Of a DNA stretch of 60,158 bases, positions 15,607-24,420 are shown piece after piece. A program made the position numbers and the translations under genes. The DNA comes from Streptomyces sp. S.PB5 (GTDB lineage Bacteria > Actinomycetota > Actinomycetes > Streptomycetales > Streptomycetaceae). How positions within the stretch are numbered: position 1 is the stretch's first letter; every line of letters starts with the position of its first letter. Below the pieces are notes generated by a model. That model made no database searches and was not told where the DNA came from. It saw only the letters and a list, made by a program, of their open reading frames with translations. The stretch covers positions 1-60,158 of the forward strand of contig NZ_JAQMWP010000035.1 of assembly GCF_030403745.1 (NCBI RefSeq), in the 5' to 3' direction.

Positions 15607-16695
15607 ATGAGCCGCCGGCGCGTCACCATGGCCGATGTCGCCCGCAGGGCGGGAGTGTCCCCGACCACGGCGTCGTTCGTACTGGCGGACCGCAGGGACA
15701 TGCGGATCTCCGGCGAGGCCGAGGAACGTGTCCGTCGCGCCGCGCAGGAACTGGGCTACCGCCCGAACCTGACGGCCCGTGGCCTGCGTACCTCCGTGAC
15801 CAGGACCGTCGCCATGATCTCGGACACCATTGCGACGACCCAGTTCGCGGGTGAGGTGATCCACGGCGCCCTCGACGCCGCCGGGGCTCGCGACCACGTT
15901 CTGTTCATCGCGGAGACCAAGGGCGATCCGGACGTGGAGGCCCAGCTCGTGGAAGGCATGCTCGACCGCCAGGTCGACGGCTTCATCTACGCCGCGATGT
16001 CGACCAGGGAGGTCCGGCTGCCGGCGGCGCTGCAGGACACCCGCGTGGTGATGCTCAACTGCTGGGCGCAAGGCACCCGGGCGTCGTCCGTGCTGCCGGA
16101 CGAGGTCAACGCGGGCCGCGACGCGGCCAGCGTCGTACTGGCCGCCGGGCACCGGCAGGGTGTTCACGTGATCGGCGGTCGCCACATCACACCCGCGACC
16201 CCCGAGGGGGTCTGGGCGGGACAGGAGCGGATGCGCGGCATCGAGGAGGCCATGGCGCAGGCGGGTACCCGCCTCGACGGGGTCGCGGAGTGCGACTGGC
16301 AGCCCGCGGACGGCCATCGTGAGGTCCTGCGCCTCCTCGATGCGGGAACCCGGCCGCACGCTCTGATCTGTCTCAACGACCGTGTCTCCATGGGCGCTTA
16401 CCAGGCGCTTCAGCAAGCGGGCCTGAACGTGCCGGACGACGTGTGCGTGGTGTCGTTCGACGACTCCGATCTGGCGGCCTGGCTGCGTCCCTCCCTCACC
16501 AGCATCGCCTTGCCGCACTACGACCTGGGACGTACGGCAGTGGAGGTACTGCTCGACGGCGGGATCGCGCCCCGCGTCCACCGGATTCCGATGCCGGTGA
16601 CGCTCCGTTCCTCACACAGGACGACGTCCGGCTCACCTCGCCCGACCGTGACCCCCACGACCACACGCCAAGGACCGGGCGAAGGCCCGCCGTGA
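15607..16695 (+). CDS. LacI-family transcriptional regulator (first of tandem pair)
   Basis: 362 residues. LacI helix-turn-helix at the N-terminus (VTMADVARRAGVSPTTASFV, hinge region LGYRPNLTARGLRTSV), then a periplasmic-binding-like effector domain (TVAMISDTIATTQFAGEVIH; HALICLNDRVSMGAYQAL; VPDDVCVVSFDDSDLAAWLR). ATG 15607 follows GAGGAG. A proline/threonine-rich tail of about 30 residues extends past the domain. It is divergent from the sugar-binding-protein gene and similar throughout to the next gene. It probably represses this sugar cluster by binding the palindrome at 15461-15478 and/or 17929-17944. Confidence 0.9.
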   Translation: MSRRRVTMADVARRAGVSPTTASFVLADRRDMRISGEAEERVRRAAQELGYRPNLTARGLRTSVTRTVAMISDTIATTQFAGEVIHGALDAAGARDHVLFIAETKGDPDVEAQLVEGMLDRQVDGFIYAAMSTREVRLPAALQDTRVVMLNCWAQGTRASSVLPDEVNAGRDAASVVLAAGHRQGVHVIGGRHITPATPEGVWAGQERMRGIEEAMAQAGTRLDGVAECDWQPADGHREVLRLLDAGTRPHALICLNDRVSMGAYQALQQAGLNVPDDVCVVSFDDSDLAAWLRPSLTSIALPHYDLGRTAVEVLLDGGIAPRVHRIPMPVTLRSSHRTTSGSPRPTVTPTTTRQGPGEGPP

Positions 16696-16862
16696 ACCGG
16701 ACACGGTCTCGGCAGGACAGCCCTGACGCACGACGACGATCCGGGCAACGGCCCGCAGTCAGACGGTGTGGCGAGGTCCGGCCGGCGGGACTGCCGGACA
16801 CATGGGCACGAGAGCGACGGCTCGGATGCGCGAAGATGTGTCCCGACACGGAGGAGGGGCGT

Positions 16863-17891
16863 ATGGCCCGGGGCAGAGTGACACTGGCTGACGTGGCTCG
16901 CCATGCAGGTCTGTCGGTCACCGCGGCGTCGTTGGTGCTCAACAAGCGGCCGGGGGTCCGGATCTCGGAGGAAGCCCGGCAACGCGTGTTCGCCGCCGCC
17001 GAGGAACTGGGGTACCGGCCCAACGTCGCCGCCCGCAGTCTGCGCACGAGAAAGACGGCCACGATCGCCTTCGTCTCGGACGTGGTCGCCACCACCCGCT
17101 TCGCCGGCGACATGATCCGCGGCGCCCTGGACGCCGCGCGCGAGCGGGAGCACGTCCTGCTCATCGCCGAGACACAGGGCGACCCCGAAGTGGAGAGGCA
17201 GGCCATCGAGGCCATGCTGGACCGCCAGATCGACGGGTTCGTCTACGCATGCATGTACAGCCGACGTGTCACGCTCCCCCAGGCGATGTCGGCCCGGCCC
17301 ACGGTCTTGCTCAATGCCGACGGCGACGATTCCGTTCCCTGCGTCCTGCCCGACGACGAGAGTGCCGCGTACCAGGTGGCGACCGCGTTGCTCGAGCGCG
17401 GCCATCGCCGCATCGCCGTGATCGGCAGGACGGCGGAGATCGAGCGCAATCCGCGCAGGTCGCTCGCCGCGGGCGCGCGGCTCAGTGGCATCCGGCGGGC
17501 GCTGGCCGCATACGGGGCCCGCCTCTCCCCCGGCGGGCAGAGCGACGGCTGGGAGCCGTCGGACGGCTACGAAGCGACCCGTACGCTACTGGCTCGGCGC
17601 ACCCTGCCACAGGCCGTCATCTGCATGAACGACCGGCTCGCCCTCGGCGCCTACCAGGCCTTCGCCGAGGCAGGGCTGACGGTGCCCGACGACATCTCCG
17701 TGGTCTCCTTCGACGACGACGCCATCGCGGGCTGGCTGCGCCCGGGCCTGACCACGGCAGCCCTGCCGCACGAGCAGATGGGCAGGCTCGCCGTGGAACT
17801 CCTGCTCGACTGGGACCTCAAGCCCGGGAAGAGATGGGTCCCCATGCCGCTGCATGAGCGGGCGTCTGTCGCGGCTCCCCGGCAGGACTGA
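16863..17891 (+). CDS. LacI-family transcriptional regulator (second of tandem pair)
   Basis: 342 residues; ATG 16863 follows GGAGGAGG. It has the LacI DNA-binding domain VTLADVARHAGLSVTAASLV with hinge LGYRPNVAARSLRTRKT, then the sugar-sensing domain (TIAFVSDVVATTRFAGDMIR; RRIAVIGRTAEIERNPRRSL; AVICMNDRLALGAYQAFAEA; VVSFDDDAIAGWLRPGL). The same blocks occur in the same order in the preceding LacI protein, so the pair arose by duplication. Recognition-helix residues differ (SVTAAS here, SPTTAS in the first), so operator choice may differ. It is followed 38 bases later by a palindrome and then the glycosidase gene. Confidence 0.9.
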   Translation: MARGRVTLADVARHAGLSVTAASLVLNKRPGVRISEEARQRVFAAAEELGYRPNVAARSLRTRKTATIAFVSDVVATTRFAGDMIRGALDAAREREHVLLIAETQGDPEVERQAIEAMLDRQIDGFVYACMYSRRVTLPQAMSARPTVLLNADGDDSVPCVLPDDESAAYQVATALLERGHRRIAVIGRTAEIERNPRRSLAAGARLSGIRRALAAYGARLSPGGQSDGWEPSDGYEATRTLLARRTLPQAVICMNDRLALGAYQAFAEAGLTVPDDISVVSFDDDAIAGWLRPGLTTAALPHEQMGRLAVELLLDWDLKPGKRWVPMPLHERASVAAPRQD

Positions 17892-17928
17892 CCTCCTGCG
17901 CTCAGTGGCCGTAGGCTTCCAGGGATTT

Positions 17929-17944
17929 GATAAATCGATTTATC
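17929..17944. promoter_or_regulatory. Perfect palindrome, probable LacI-family operator (glycosidase side)
   Basis: GATAAATCGATTTATC is a perfect 16-bp palindrome with the central CG common in LacI operators. It lies 40 bases upstream of the glycosidase start, in an AT-rich promoter-like patch, just after the second LacI gene. Confidence 0.65.
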
Positions 17945-17983
17945 TGATAGCTTGCGACCACTGTGGACGAAGGAGCGTGATCG

Positions 17984-18967
17984 ATGCTGAGCTTGCCGGA
18001 CCACTGGGTGTGGGACAGCTGGTACGTCACCGACGACGATGGACGCCATCACGTGTTCTTCCTTCGGGCCTCGCGCGCGCTCCACGATCCCGAGCGCCGC
18101 CACCATCGCGCGTCGATAGGCCACGCAGTCTCCGACGACCTGCACAGCTGGCGACTCGCCGCCGATGCGCTGGTCGCGGCGGACGAGCCGGCCTGGGACG
18201 ATCTGGCCACCTGGACGGGATCCGTCGTCCGCGCGCCCGACGGACGGTGGTTCATGTTCTACACGGGCGTGAGCCGGACGGACGGTGGACGGGTCCAGCG
18301 CATCGGCCTGGCCGTTTCGCAAGACCTGCACACCTGGCACCGGTACGGCGGCAAGCCCCTCGTGGAGGCCGACCGCACCTGGTACGAGCGCCTCGATCCG
18401 TCCGGCCCGGCCGAGGGCGACTGGCCCGAGGAAGCATGGCGCGACCCCTGGGTGTTCCCCGACCCCGCAGGGGACGGCTGGCACATGCTCATCACCGCCC
18501 GCGCCGGCGGCGGCACCGTGGGCGGACGGGGAGTGATCGGGCACGCCCGCTCCGACGACCTGATGTCCTGGGAGGTCCGGCCTCCGCTCACCGAACCGGC
18601 GGGCTTCGGCCACTTGGAGGTGCCGCAGGTGGCGGTCGTCGACGGCCGCCCGCTCCTGTTGTTCTGCACCAACGCGGTCGAGCGTCCGGACGCTACCGCC
18701 AACGACCGGATCTGGACCGTTTCCGGCACCTCCGTCACCGGCCCTTGGGACATCTCCGCGGCCCGCCCCGTCCCCTGCCCGCACGTATACGCACCGCGCC
18801 TCGTCCAGGACGTCTCCGGCGCCTGGCAGCTCATCGGCTTCGCCGACGAACGCGACGGGACCTTCGCCGGTGAACTCATCGACCCCATACCCGTCCGCCA
18901 CTCCGCGGCCCGTGGCCTTTACCCCGTCCTCAGCGGAATGGGCACTTCGGCAACAGTTGCAGAGTGA
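17984..18967 (+). CDS. GH32/GH43-like glycoside hydrolase (five-bladed beta-propeller)
   Basis: 327 residues without a signal peptide, so probably cytoplasmic. ATG 17984 has AAGGAG eight bases upstream. It has the layout of the GH32/68 clan: an N-terminal Asp motif HWVWDSWYV (Asp11, nucleophile position), repeated blade motifs SDDLHSWR, SQDLHTWHRYGGKPLVE and SDDLMSWEVRPPL, the RDP triad in EEAWRDPWVFPD (Asp154, transition-state stabiliser), and GHLEVPQV (Glu212, acid/base position). These suggest cleavage of a fructoside, but GH43-type activity is possible. Its operator and the neighbouring LacI and ABC importer genes make it the intracellular enzyme for the imported sugar. Confidence 0.82.
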   Translation: MLSLPDHWVWDSWYVTDDDGRHHVFFLRASRALHDPERRHHRASIGHAVSDDLHSWRLAADALVAADEPAWDDLATWTGSVVRAPDGRWFMFYTGVSRTDGGRVQRIGLAVSQDLHTWHRYGGKPLVEADRTWYERLDPSGPAEGDWPEEAWRDPWVFPDPAGDGWHMLITARAGGGTVGGRGVIGHARSDDLMSWEVRPPLTEPAGFGHLEVPQVAVVDGRPLLLFCTNAVERPDATANDRIWTVSGTSVTGPWDISAARPVPCPHVYAPRLVQDVSGAWQLIGFADERDGTFAGELIDPIPVRHSAARGLYPVLSGMGTSATVAE

Positions 18968-19471
18968 CCCGGTACGGCCCGTCAGGTTCCATCGGCGGAC
19001 TCGCAGGAGGCGTCGTGGTCTGAGCCGACCCCGCGTAGCCGGAACTCGCAGTTGGCGAGGTCGTAGACCGTCTTGACGATGCTGAAGGCCACATCGTGGA
19101 CGAAAATGTGGGGCGCAAGGGGGGGTAGGGCCCAGGGGTCGGGGCGTTCCGGGCGAGGGAGAAGGAGTGGGCGAGCCTCCGGTGTCGCCGCTGGAGGCGC
19201 TGGTCGACGTCGCCCCGCCGGAGCTGATGTTTCCCGGCCCGCACGCGTTCCACCCGCCACTGCACTGGCTACCGAGGGAGAGGAGAACTTCACCTAGAGG
19301 CGCTGCGCGATCGCCATCACCCCGAACACTGGAGGTGCGCCGCTCTCAGTGACGGCATGGGCGGGACTCAGTCCTACCCGCGGGCCGAGTGGGGCAGGAC
19401 GAGCGCGTCGTAGGTTCGGTACCGGTCTGCTTGCAGACTTCCGCTCGCATTCATCACTTCAGCTTCTGAAT
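18968..19471. other. Intergenic stretch, possible gene fragment on the minus strand
   Basis: On the minus strand between about 19125 and 18985 the frame reads PLAPHIFVHDVAFSIVKTVY followed by DLANCEFRLRGVGSDHD and a stop. Its composition looks like a genuine protein end, but I do not recognise the family and its upstream part is low-complexity. The rest shows nothing. Confidence 0.25.
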
Positions 19472-19520
19472 CCGACAATTGATAGTTGTTGGACTTCTAG
19501 ATCACTGATTCCTACAGTGA
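19472..19520. promoter_or_regulatory. Two inverted repeats upstream of the aldo/keto reductase operon
   Basis: CCGACAA (19472-19478) and TTGTTGG (19486-19492) form an imperfect inverted repeat around TTGATAG. TCACTG (19502-19507) and CAGTGA (19515-19520) form a perfect one with a 7-base spacer. Both lie in an AT-rich patch 42-90 bases before the ATG. The regulator is not encoded adjacent in an obvious way. Confidence 0.4.
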
Positions 19521-19561
19521 ACGCGCGGCGTCGACCAGCGCCTGCTGACGAAGGAAAACAC

Positions 19562-20419
19562 ATGCGAGAACGCACCATCGGCGGTCATGCCGTCTCGGCG
19601 ATCGGCCTTGGCGGCATGCCCCTTTCGATCGAGGGCCGCCCCGACGAGGCCCGCTCCATCGCCACCGTCCACGCCGCGCTCGACGCGGGTGTCACCCTCA
19701 TCGACACGGCCGACGCCTACCACCGCGACGCCGGCGAGGTCGGCCACAACGAGGAGCTCATCGCCCGGGCGCTGCGTTCGTACGGCTCGGGTGCCGACGG
19801 CGTGCTCGTCGCGACCAAGGGCGGTCATCTCCGCCCCGGCGACGGGACGTGGACGCGCAACGGCGACCCCGAGTACCTCAAGCGCGCGGCCAAGGAGTCC
19901 GCACGTCGCCTCGGAGTGGACGCGATCGGCCTGTACCAGTTCCACCGCCCCGACCCGGCCGTGCCGTACGCCGAGTCGGTGGGTGCCCTGCGTGATCTCC
20001 TCGACGAGGGCGTGATCCGCATGGCCGGCATCTCCAACGCCGACATCGCGCAGATCGACCAGGCCCGCGAAGTACTCGGCGGTCGGCTCGTCTCGGTGCA
20101 GAACCAGTTCTCGCCCGCATTCCGCTCCAGCCTGGGCGAGCTGGAGCACTGCGCGCGGCTCGGCATCGCGTTCCTGCCCTGGAGCCCTCTCGGCGGCATC
20201 GCCAACGCCAAGAACCTGGCCGCGGGCCACAGCGTGTTCCAGGAGGTCGCGGACGAGGTGGGTGCCAGCGTGCACCAGGTCACGCTCGCGTGGGAACTCG
20301 CCCTCGCGCCCGTCGTCCTCCCGATCCCCGGCGCCTCCCGCCCCGAGACCATCCGCGACTCCGCGGGTGGCGCCGACCTGGTGCTCACGGCCGACCAGGT
20401 CGCCCGTCTGTCCGCCTGA
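19562..20419 (+). CDS. Aldo/keto reductase
   Basis: 285 residues; ATG 19562 follows GAAGGA. A TIM-barrel AKR: IGLGGMPLS near the start, TLIDTADAYHRDAGEVGHNE holds the catalytic Asp and Tyr, VLVATKGGH the Lys, and LYQFHRPDPAVPY the His; GISNADIAQID, VQNQFSP and FLPWSPLGGI line the NADPH pocket. It would reduce an aldehyde or ketone with NADPH; the substrate is unknown. The second AKR gene begins 19 bases downstream on the same strand, so they form an operon. Confidence 0.9.
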   Translation: MRERTIGGHAVSAIGLGGMPLSIEGRPDEARSIATVHAALDAGVTLIDTADAYHRDAGEVGHNEELIARALRSYGSGADGVLVATKGGHLRPGDGTWTRNGDPEYLKRAAKESARRLGVDAIGLYQFHRPDPAVPYAESVGALRDLLDEGVIRMAGISNADIAQIDQAREVLGGRLVSVQNQFSPAFRSSLGELEHCARLGIAFLPWSPLGGIANAKNLAAGHSVFQEVADEVGASVHQVTLAWELALAPVVLPIPGASRPETIRDSAGGADLVLTADQVARLSA

Positions 20420-20438
20420 TCCGACCCGGAGGAAACAA

Positions 20439-21371
20439 GTGAAGACCTTCACCCTGCCCGGCACCGACATGGTGGTGCCGAACATCGTCCTCGGACTCAT
20501 GCGGATCCAGGACAAGAGCGACGACGAGGTGCGCACGCTCGTGAGCACCGCCCGCGACTGCGGCATCACCTTTCTCGACCACGCCGACGTCTACGGGTCG
20601 AGCCTGCATGGCTGCGAGCGGCGTTTCGCCGAGGCGCTGAAGCTGACCTCGTCCGAGCGCGAGCAGTTCCTCATCCAGTCGAAGGCGGGCATCGTCACGG
20701 ACGGGCCGTACTTCGACTTCTCGTACGAGCACATCGTCGAGTCGGTGAACGGGTCGCTCGCGGCGCTGGGCACGGATTACCTCGACATCCTTCTGCTGCA
20801 CCGACCCGACGCGCTGGTGGAACCGGAAGAAGTCGCCCGCGCGTTCGATGAGCTGTCGGCGGCCGGCAAGGTGCGCGCGTTCGGCGTGTCCAACCAGACC
20901 CCGCGCCAGCTCGACCTGCTGCGCCGGTACGTCACCCAGCCGATCGTCGCGAACCAGCTGCAGCTGTCGATCACGCACGCGCCGATGATCGCGCAGGGCG
21001 TCGCGGCCAACATGCAGGGGCTGGACCAGTCGGTCGTGCGGGACGACGGGATCGTCGACTACTGCCGTCTGCACGACATCACGATCCAGGCCTGGTCGCC
21101 CTTCCAGGCAGGGTTCTTCGACGGTCCCTTCCTCGGTTCGGACCGCTATCCCGAGCTGAACGCCGTGGTCGACCGCCTGGCGGACAAGTACGGCGTCCCG
21201 GCCGAAGCGATCGCTGTCGCGTGGATCACCCGCCATCCCGCGCAGATGCAGGTCGTGCTCGGCACCACGACACCCGAGCGCGTGGCCGCCGCGGCACAGG
21301 GCTCGGATCTGCCGCTCACCCGCGCCGAGTGGTACGACCTCTTCCGCGCCGCCGGTTACACCGTGCCGTAA
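20439..21371 (+). CDS. Aldo/keto reductase (YdhF-like)
   Basis: 310 residues from GTG 20439, which follows GGAGG. AKR barrel with TFLDHADVYGSSLHGCERRF (catalytic Asp and Tyr; the HADxYG form is typical of YdhF-type enzymes), FLIQSKAGIV (Lys) and ILLLHRPDALVEPEEVA (His), then VRAFGVSNQTPRQLDLL and IQAWSPFQAGFFDGPFLG. It lies 19 bases after the first AKR gene. The two are only distantly similar, so this is a pairing of two AKR subfamilies and not a recent duplication. Confidence 0.9.
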   Translation: MKTFTLPGTDMVVPNIVLGLMRIQDKSDDEVRTLVSTARDCGITFLDHADVYGSSLHGCERRFAEALKLTSSEREQFLIQSKAGIVTDGPYFDFSYEHIVESVNGSLAALGTDYLDILLLHRPDALVEPEEVARAFDELSAAGKVRAFGVSNQTPRQLDLLRRYVTQPIVANQLQLSITHAPMIAQGVAANMQGLDQSVVRDDGIVDYCRLHDITIQAWSPFQAGFFDGPFLGSDRYPELNAVVDRLADKYGVPAEAIAVAWITRHPAQMQVVLGTTTPERVAAAAQGSDLPLTRAEWYDLFRAAGYTVP

Positions 21372-21430
21372 GGCCCGTTCGGGCTCGGGCGTGCTCGGCC
21401 GTGCTCGCTCGTGCTGAAGCGTCAGGGGGT

Positions 21431-21467
21431 GGAGGGGAGGGCTCCGGGGTCCAGGGCCGTCCCCTCC
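21431..21467. terminator. Likely bidirectional terminator hairpin
   Basis: GGAGGGGA and TCCCCTCC pair, with one mismatch before GGC/GCC, around a 13-base loop. It lies between convergent genes, right at the end of the siderophore ATPase gene. No U-run is present, as is common in Streptomyces. Confidence 0.45.
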
Positions 21468-22310
21468 TCAGGTGGCGTGTGGTGCCGAGGCGGGTTCCTC
21501 CCCGGGTGCGGGCCGCCAGGTGCGGGAGGGCACGACGAGTGGGCCGCCGGTGACCGGGTCGGGGACGACGACCGCCGGCAGGCCGAAGACCTCCTCGACC
21601 AGTTCCGCGGTGACCACCTCGTCCGGCGGGCCCTGGGCTACGAGCCGGCCGTCCTTCATGGCGACGAGGTGATCGGCGTAGCGGGCGGCCTGGTTGAGGT
21701 CGTGCAGGACGGCGACGACCGTCCGGCCGCGATCGTGGTTCAGATGCCGGACCAGGTCCAGTACTTCCACCTGGTGGGCGATGTCCAGGTATGTCGTCGG
21801 CTCGTCGAGCAGGAGCAGGTCCGTGTCCTGGGCAAGGGCCATGGCGATCCACACCCGCTGCCGCTGACCGCCGGACAGTTCGTCCACCGGACGGTCGGCG
21901 AGATCGGCGGTGTCGGTGCGCTCCAGGGCCTCGGTGACGGCTTTCTCGTCCGCCTGCGACCACTGCTGCCACCACTTCTGGTGCGGCTGGCGTCCGCGCG
22001 CGACGAGGTCCGCGACCGTGATGGCGTCAGGTGCGGTCGGTGTCTGCGGCAGGACGCCCAGGGTCCGCGCGATCTGACGGCTGGGCAGGCCCGCGATGTC
22101 GGCGCCGTCCAGGAGTACGGCGCCCCCGCGCGGCCTGAGCAGCCGGCCCAGTGCGCGCAGCACGGTCGACTTGCCGCAGGCGTTCGGGCCGACGACGACC
22201 GTGACCTTGCCGTCGGGTATCGCCAGGTCGAGGCCCTCGACGACCGTGCGGGCCTCGTACGCCAAGGTCAGCTCGTGCGCCACGAGACGGCTGGCCGGGT
22301 TGGGGCTCAT
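21468..22310 (-). CDS. Iron-siderophore ABC transporter ATPase
   Basis: 280 residues, FecE/FepC family. Walker A is GPNACGKSTVLRAL (about 41-54), the Q-loop region LPQTPTAPD, the ABC signature LSGGQRQRVWIAMALAQDTD, Walker B LLLLDEPTTYLD with the downstream H-loop AVLHDLNQAARY. It energises uptake through the two FecCD permeases. Its ATG overlaps the stop of the preceding permease gene by four bases (ATGA). Confidence 0.93.
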   Translation of the reverse strand: MSPNPASRLVAHELTLAYEARTVVEGLDLAIPDGKVTVVVGPNACGKSTVLRALGRLLRPRGGAVLLDGADIAGLPSRQIARTLGVLPQTPTAPDAITVADLVARGRQPHQKWWQQWSQADEKAVTEALERTDTADLADRPVDELSGGQRQRVWIAMALAQDTDLLLLDEPTTYLDIAHQVEVLDLVRHLNHDRGRTVVAVLHDLNQAARYADHLVAMKDGRLVAQGPPDEVVTAELVEEVFGLPAVVVPDPVTGGPLVVPSRTWRPAPGEEPASAPHAT

Positions 22311-23389
22311 GACGCATTACCTCCGGAGCGGCTGCGGTTGCGGGCGATCAGCCACATCAGGTACGGGGCGCCCACCGCGGCGGTGAGGACGCCGACGGGC
22401 AGTTCCACGGGGGAGAACAGACGGCGGGCCAGCAGGTCGGCGGCAACGACGACCAGCGCGCCGGTCAACGCCGAGGACACCAGCGGGATCTGGGCCGTGC
22501 GGGTCAGCCGCCGGGCGATCTGCGGGGCGAGCAGCGCGACGAAGTCGACCGGGCCGACCGCGCCGGTGGCCACCGATGTCAGGGCGACCGCGAGCAGCGT
22601 CAGGCCGAGCCGGACGCGGTCGAGTCGGACCCCGAGCGCGGTCGCGGTGTCGTCGTCGAGGTTCGCCGCGCGCTGCGCCCGGGCCGCCCACAGCGTGGCG
22701 GGGACGGCTACGACCATCAGCAGCGCCAGGGGGCGTGCCTCCTCGTAGCCACGGCCGTCGAGGGAGCCGGTGAGCCAGATCTTGGCCTGCTGGGCGGTCA
22801 GATAGTCGCCCTTGGTGAGCAGGAGCTGGGTCAGGGAGCCGAGGGCGACGGAGATGCCGATGCCGACCAGGACGAAGCGTCCGGCGTGCAGTCCGCGCCG
22901 CCAGGCGAGGGCATACACCAGCGCGGCCGCGGCGAGGCCGCCGGCGATGGACACGTAGGGCAGCACGTCGTAGGCGAGGGCGGTGAAACCCATGGCGGCG
23001 ACCGTGGCCGCGCCCGCACCGTGGGTGATGCCGATGACGTCGGGGCTGGCCAGCGGGTTGCGGGCCACGGTCTGCACCAGTGCGCCCGCCACCCCGAACG
23101 CGGCGCCGGCCAGCAGGCCGACCACCAGCCGGGGCAGTCGCAAGGTGCCCACCACCAGTTCGTCCGGGCTGGGCCGGCCGAGGACCACCCGCACGACCTG
23201 CGCGGGCGGCACGAACGACTCGCCCACACACAGGTACGCCACCACCGTGCAGGCCAGCAGCACGGTGAGCAGCGCCGCTACGACGGTGGCCCGCCGGTGC
23301 ACGAGGAAGCTGGCGCGCCCCAGGCGCAGGACGCCGTGCCCGGCCGGGCGGCGGCCTGGTCGCGTAACGGGCGAAGTGGTGGCGCTCAT
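22307..23389 (-). CDS. Iron-siderophore ABC transporter permease (FecCD)
   Basis: About 360 residues with some ten hydrophobic segments. FecCD signatures: LRLPRLVVGLLAGAAFGVAG, ALVQTVARNPLASPDVIGIT and VGPVDFVALLAPQIARRLT. ATG 23389 overlaps the end of the upstream permease gene by four bases. An unusually polar N-terminal region of about 30 residues precedes the first helix. It pairs with the next permease as a heterodimer. Confidence 0.92.
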   Translation of the reverse strand: MSATTSPVTRPGRRPAGHGVLRLGRASFLVHRRATVVAALLTVLLACTVVAYLCVGESFVPPAQVVRVVLGRPSPDELVVGTLRLPRLVVGLLAGAAFGVAGALVQTVARNPLASPDVIGITHGAGAATVAAMGFTALAYDVLPYVSIAGGLAAAALVYALAWRRGLHAGRFVLVGIGISVALGSLTQLLLTKGDYLTAQQAKIWLTGSLDGRGYEEARPLALLMVVAVPATLWAARAQRAANLDDDTATALGVRLDRVRLGLTLLAVALTSVATGAVGPVDFVALLAPQIARRLTRTAQIPLVSSALTGALVVVAADLLARRLFSPVELPVGVLTAAVGAPYLMWLIARNRSRSGGNAS

Positions 23390-24390
23390 GCGGCCACCAC
23401 CGTCCGCCGGCGCACCAGGGTGATCAGGAACGGCACGCCGATCAGGGCGGTCATGACGGCCACCGGCACCTCCGAGGGCGGGAAGAGGACACGGCCGAGG
23501 ACGTCGGAGCCGAGGATCATCACCGGTCCGAGCAGCGCCGCCAGCGGCAGCACCCAGCGGTGCGCGGTGCCCACCAGCGCACGGGCGATGTGCGGAACGG
23601 CGAGACCGGTGAACGCGATCGGTCCGGCCGCGGCCACCGCGGCGCCCGTCAGCACGGTCGCGGCGAGTGCGCCGAGCAGCCGCAGCGCGCCGACTTTGTA
23701 GCCGAGGGCGCGGGCCGTGTCGTCGCCGAGTGCCAGCGCGTCCAGGCCCCGCGCCACGACGGCGACCAGGACCAGGCCGGTCAGGACGAACGGCCAGATC
23801 TGGCCGATGACTTCGCTGCCGCGTCCGCTGATCGAACCGACCTGCCAGAACCGGAACTCGTCCAGCATGCGGGCGTCGACGGCGGAGATGCCGGACACGA
23901 GGGAGGCGAGGAACGCGTTCATCGCGGCGCCCGCGAGGGCGAGTTTGACCGGCGAGGCCCCGCCCCGCCCGGCGCTGGCGACCGCGTAGGCCGCCAGCGC
24001 GGCCAGTGCCGCGCCGGTGAACGCGAACCACACGTATCCGGTCAGGGTGTGCACCCCGAGGAACGCGATGGCGCACACCACCCCCACCGAGGCGCCCTGG
24101 CTGACGCCGAGGATGCCGGGTTCGGCGATGGGGTTGCGGGTGATGCCCTGCATCACCGTCCCGGCGACGGCGAGTGCGACGCCCGCGAGCACGCCGATGA
24201 CGGTGCGCGGGACGCGCAGTGCCCGTACCGCCTGGGCGTCGTTGCTGGTGCCGCCGTGCAGCAGGGCCTGGATGACCTCGGCGGGGGCGATCTGGCGGCT
24301 GCCCACGGCGAGGCTCAGCAGCACCGCGATGAGGAGCATCGCGGCACCGGCCAGCAGCCAGCCGACCCGGCGACGGGTGGGTGACGACAT
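23386..24390 (-). CDS. Iron-siderophore ABC transporter permease (FecCD)
   Basis: 334 residues, FecCD family: LRVPRTVIGVLAGVALAVAG, TVMQGITRNPIAEPGILGVS, GPIAFTGLAVPHIARALVG. About nine to ten membrane helices. ATG 24390 follows the binding-protein stop by 30 bases. Gene order of binding protein, permease, permease, ATPase is the standard ferri-siderophore arrangement. Confidence 0.92.
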   Translation of the reverse strand: MSSPTRRRVGWLLAGAAMLLIAVLLSLAVGSRQIAPAEVIQALLHGGTSNDAQAVRALRVPRTVIGVLAGVALAVAGTVMQGITRNPIAEPGILGVSQGASVGVVCAIAFLGVHTLTGYVWFAFTGAALAALAAYAVASAGRGGASPVKLALAGAAMNAFLASLVSGISAVDARMLDEFRFWQVGSISGRGSEVIGQIWPFVLTGLVLVAVVARGLDALALGDDTARALGYKVGALRLLGALAATVLTGAAVAAAGPIAFTGLAVPHIARALVGTAHRWVLPLAALLGPVMILGSDVLGRVLFPPSEVPVAVMTALIGVPFLITLVRRRTVVAA

Positions 24391-24420
24391 GCGTCCTGTT
24401 GACTCTCTCGTGCCGGGCCG

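Noticed and set aside
22307..24076. 589-codon minus-strand frame apparently fusing two FecCD permeases
   Set aside because: Its first 230 codons are out of frame with the upstream permease and low-complexity; the true start is ATG 23389 with a 4-bp overlap.
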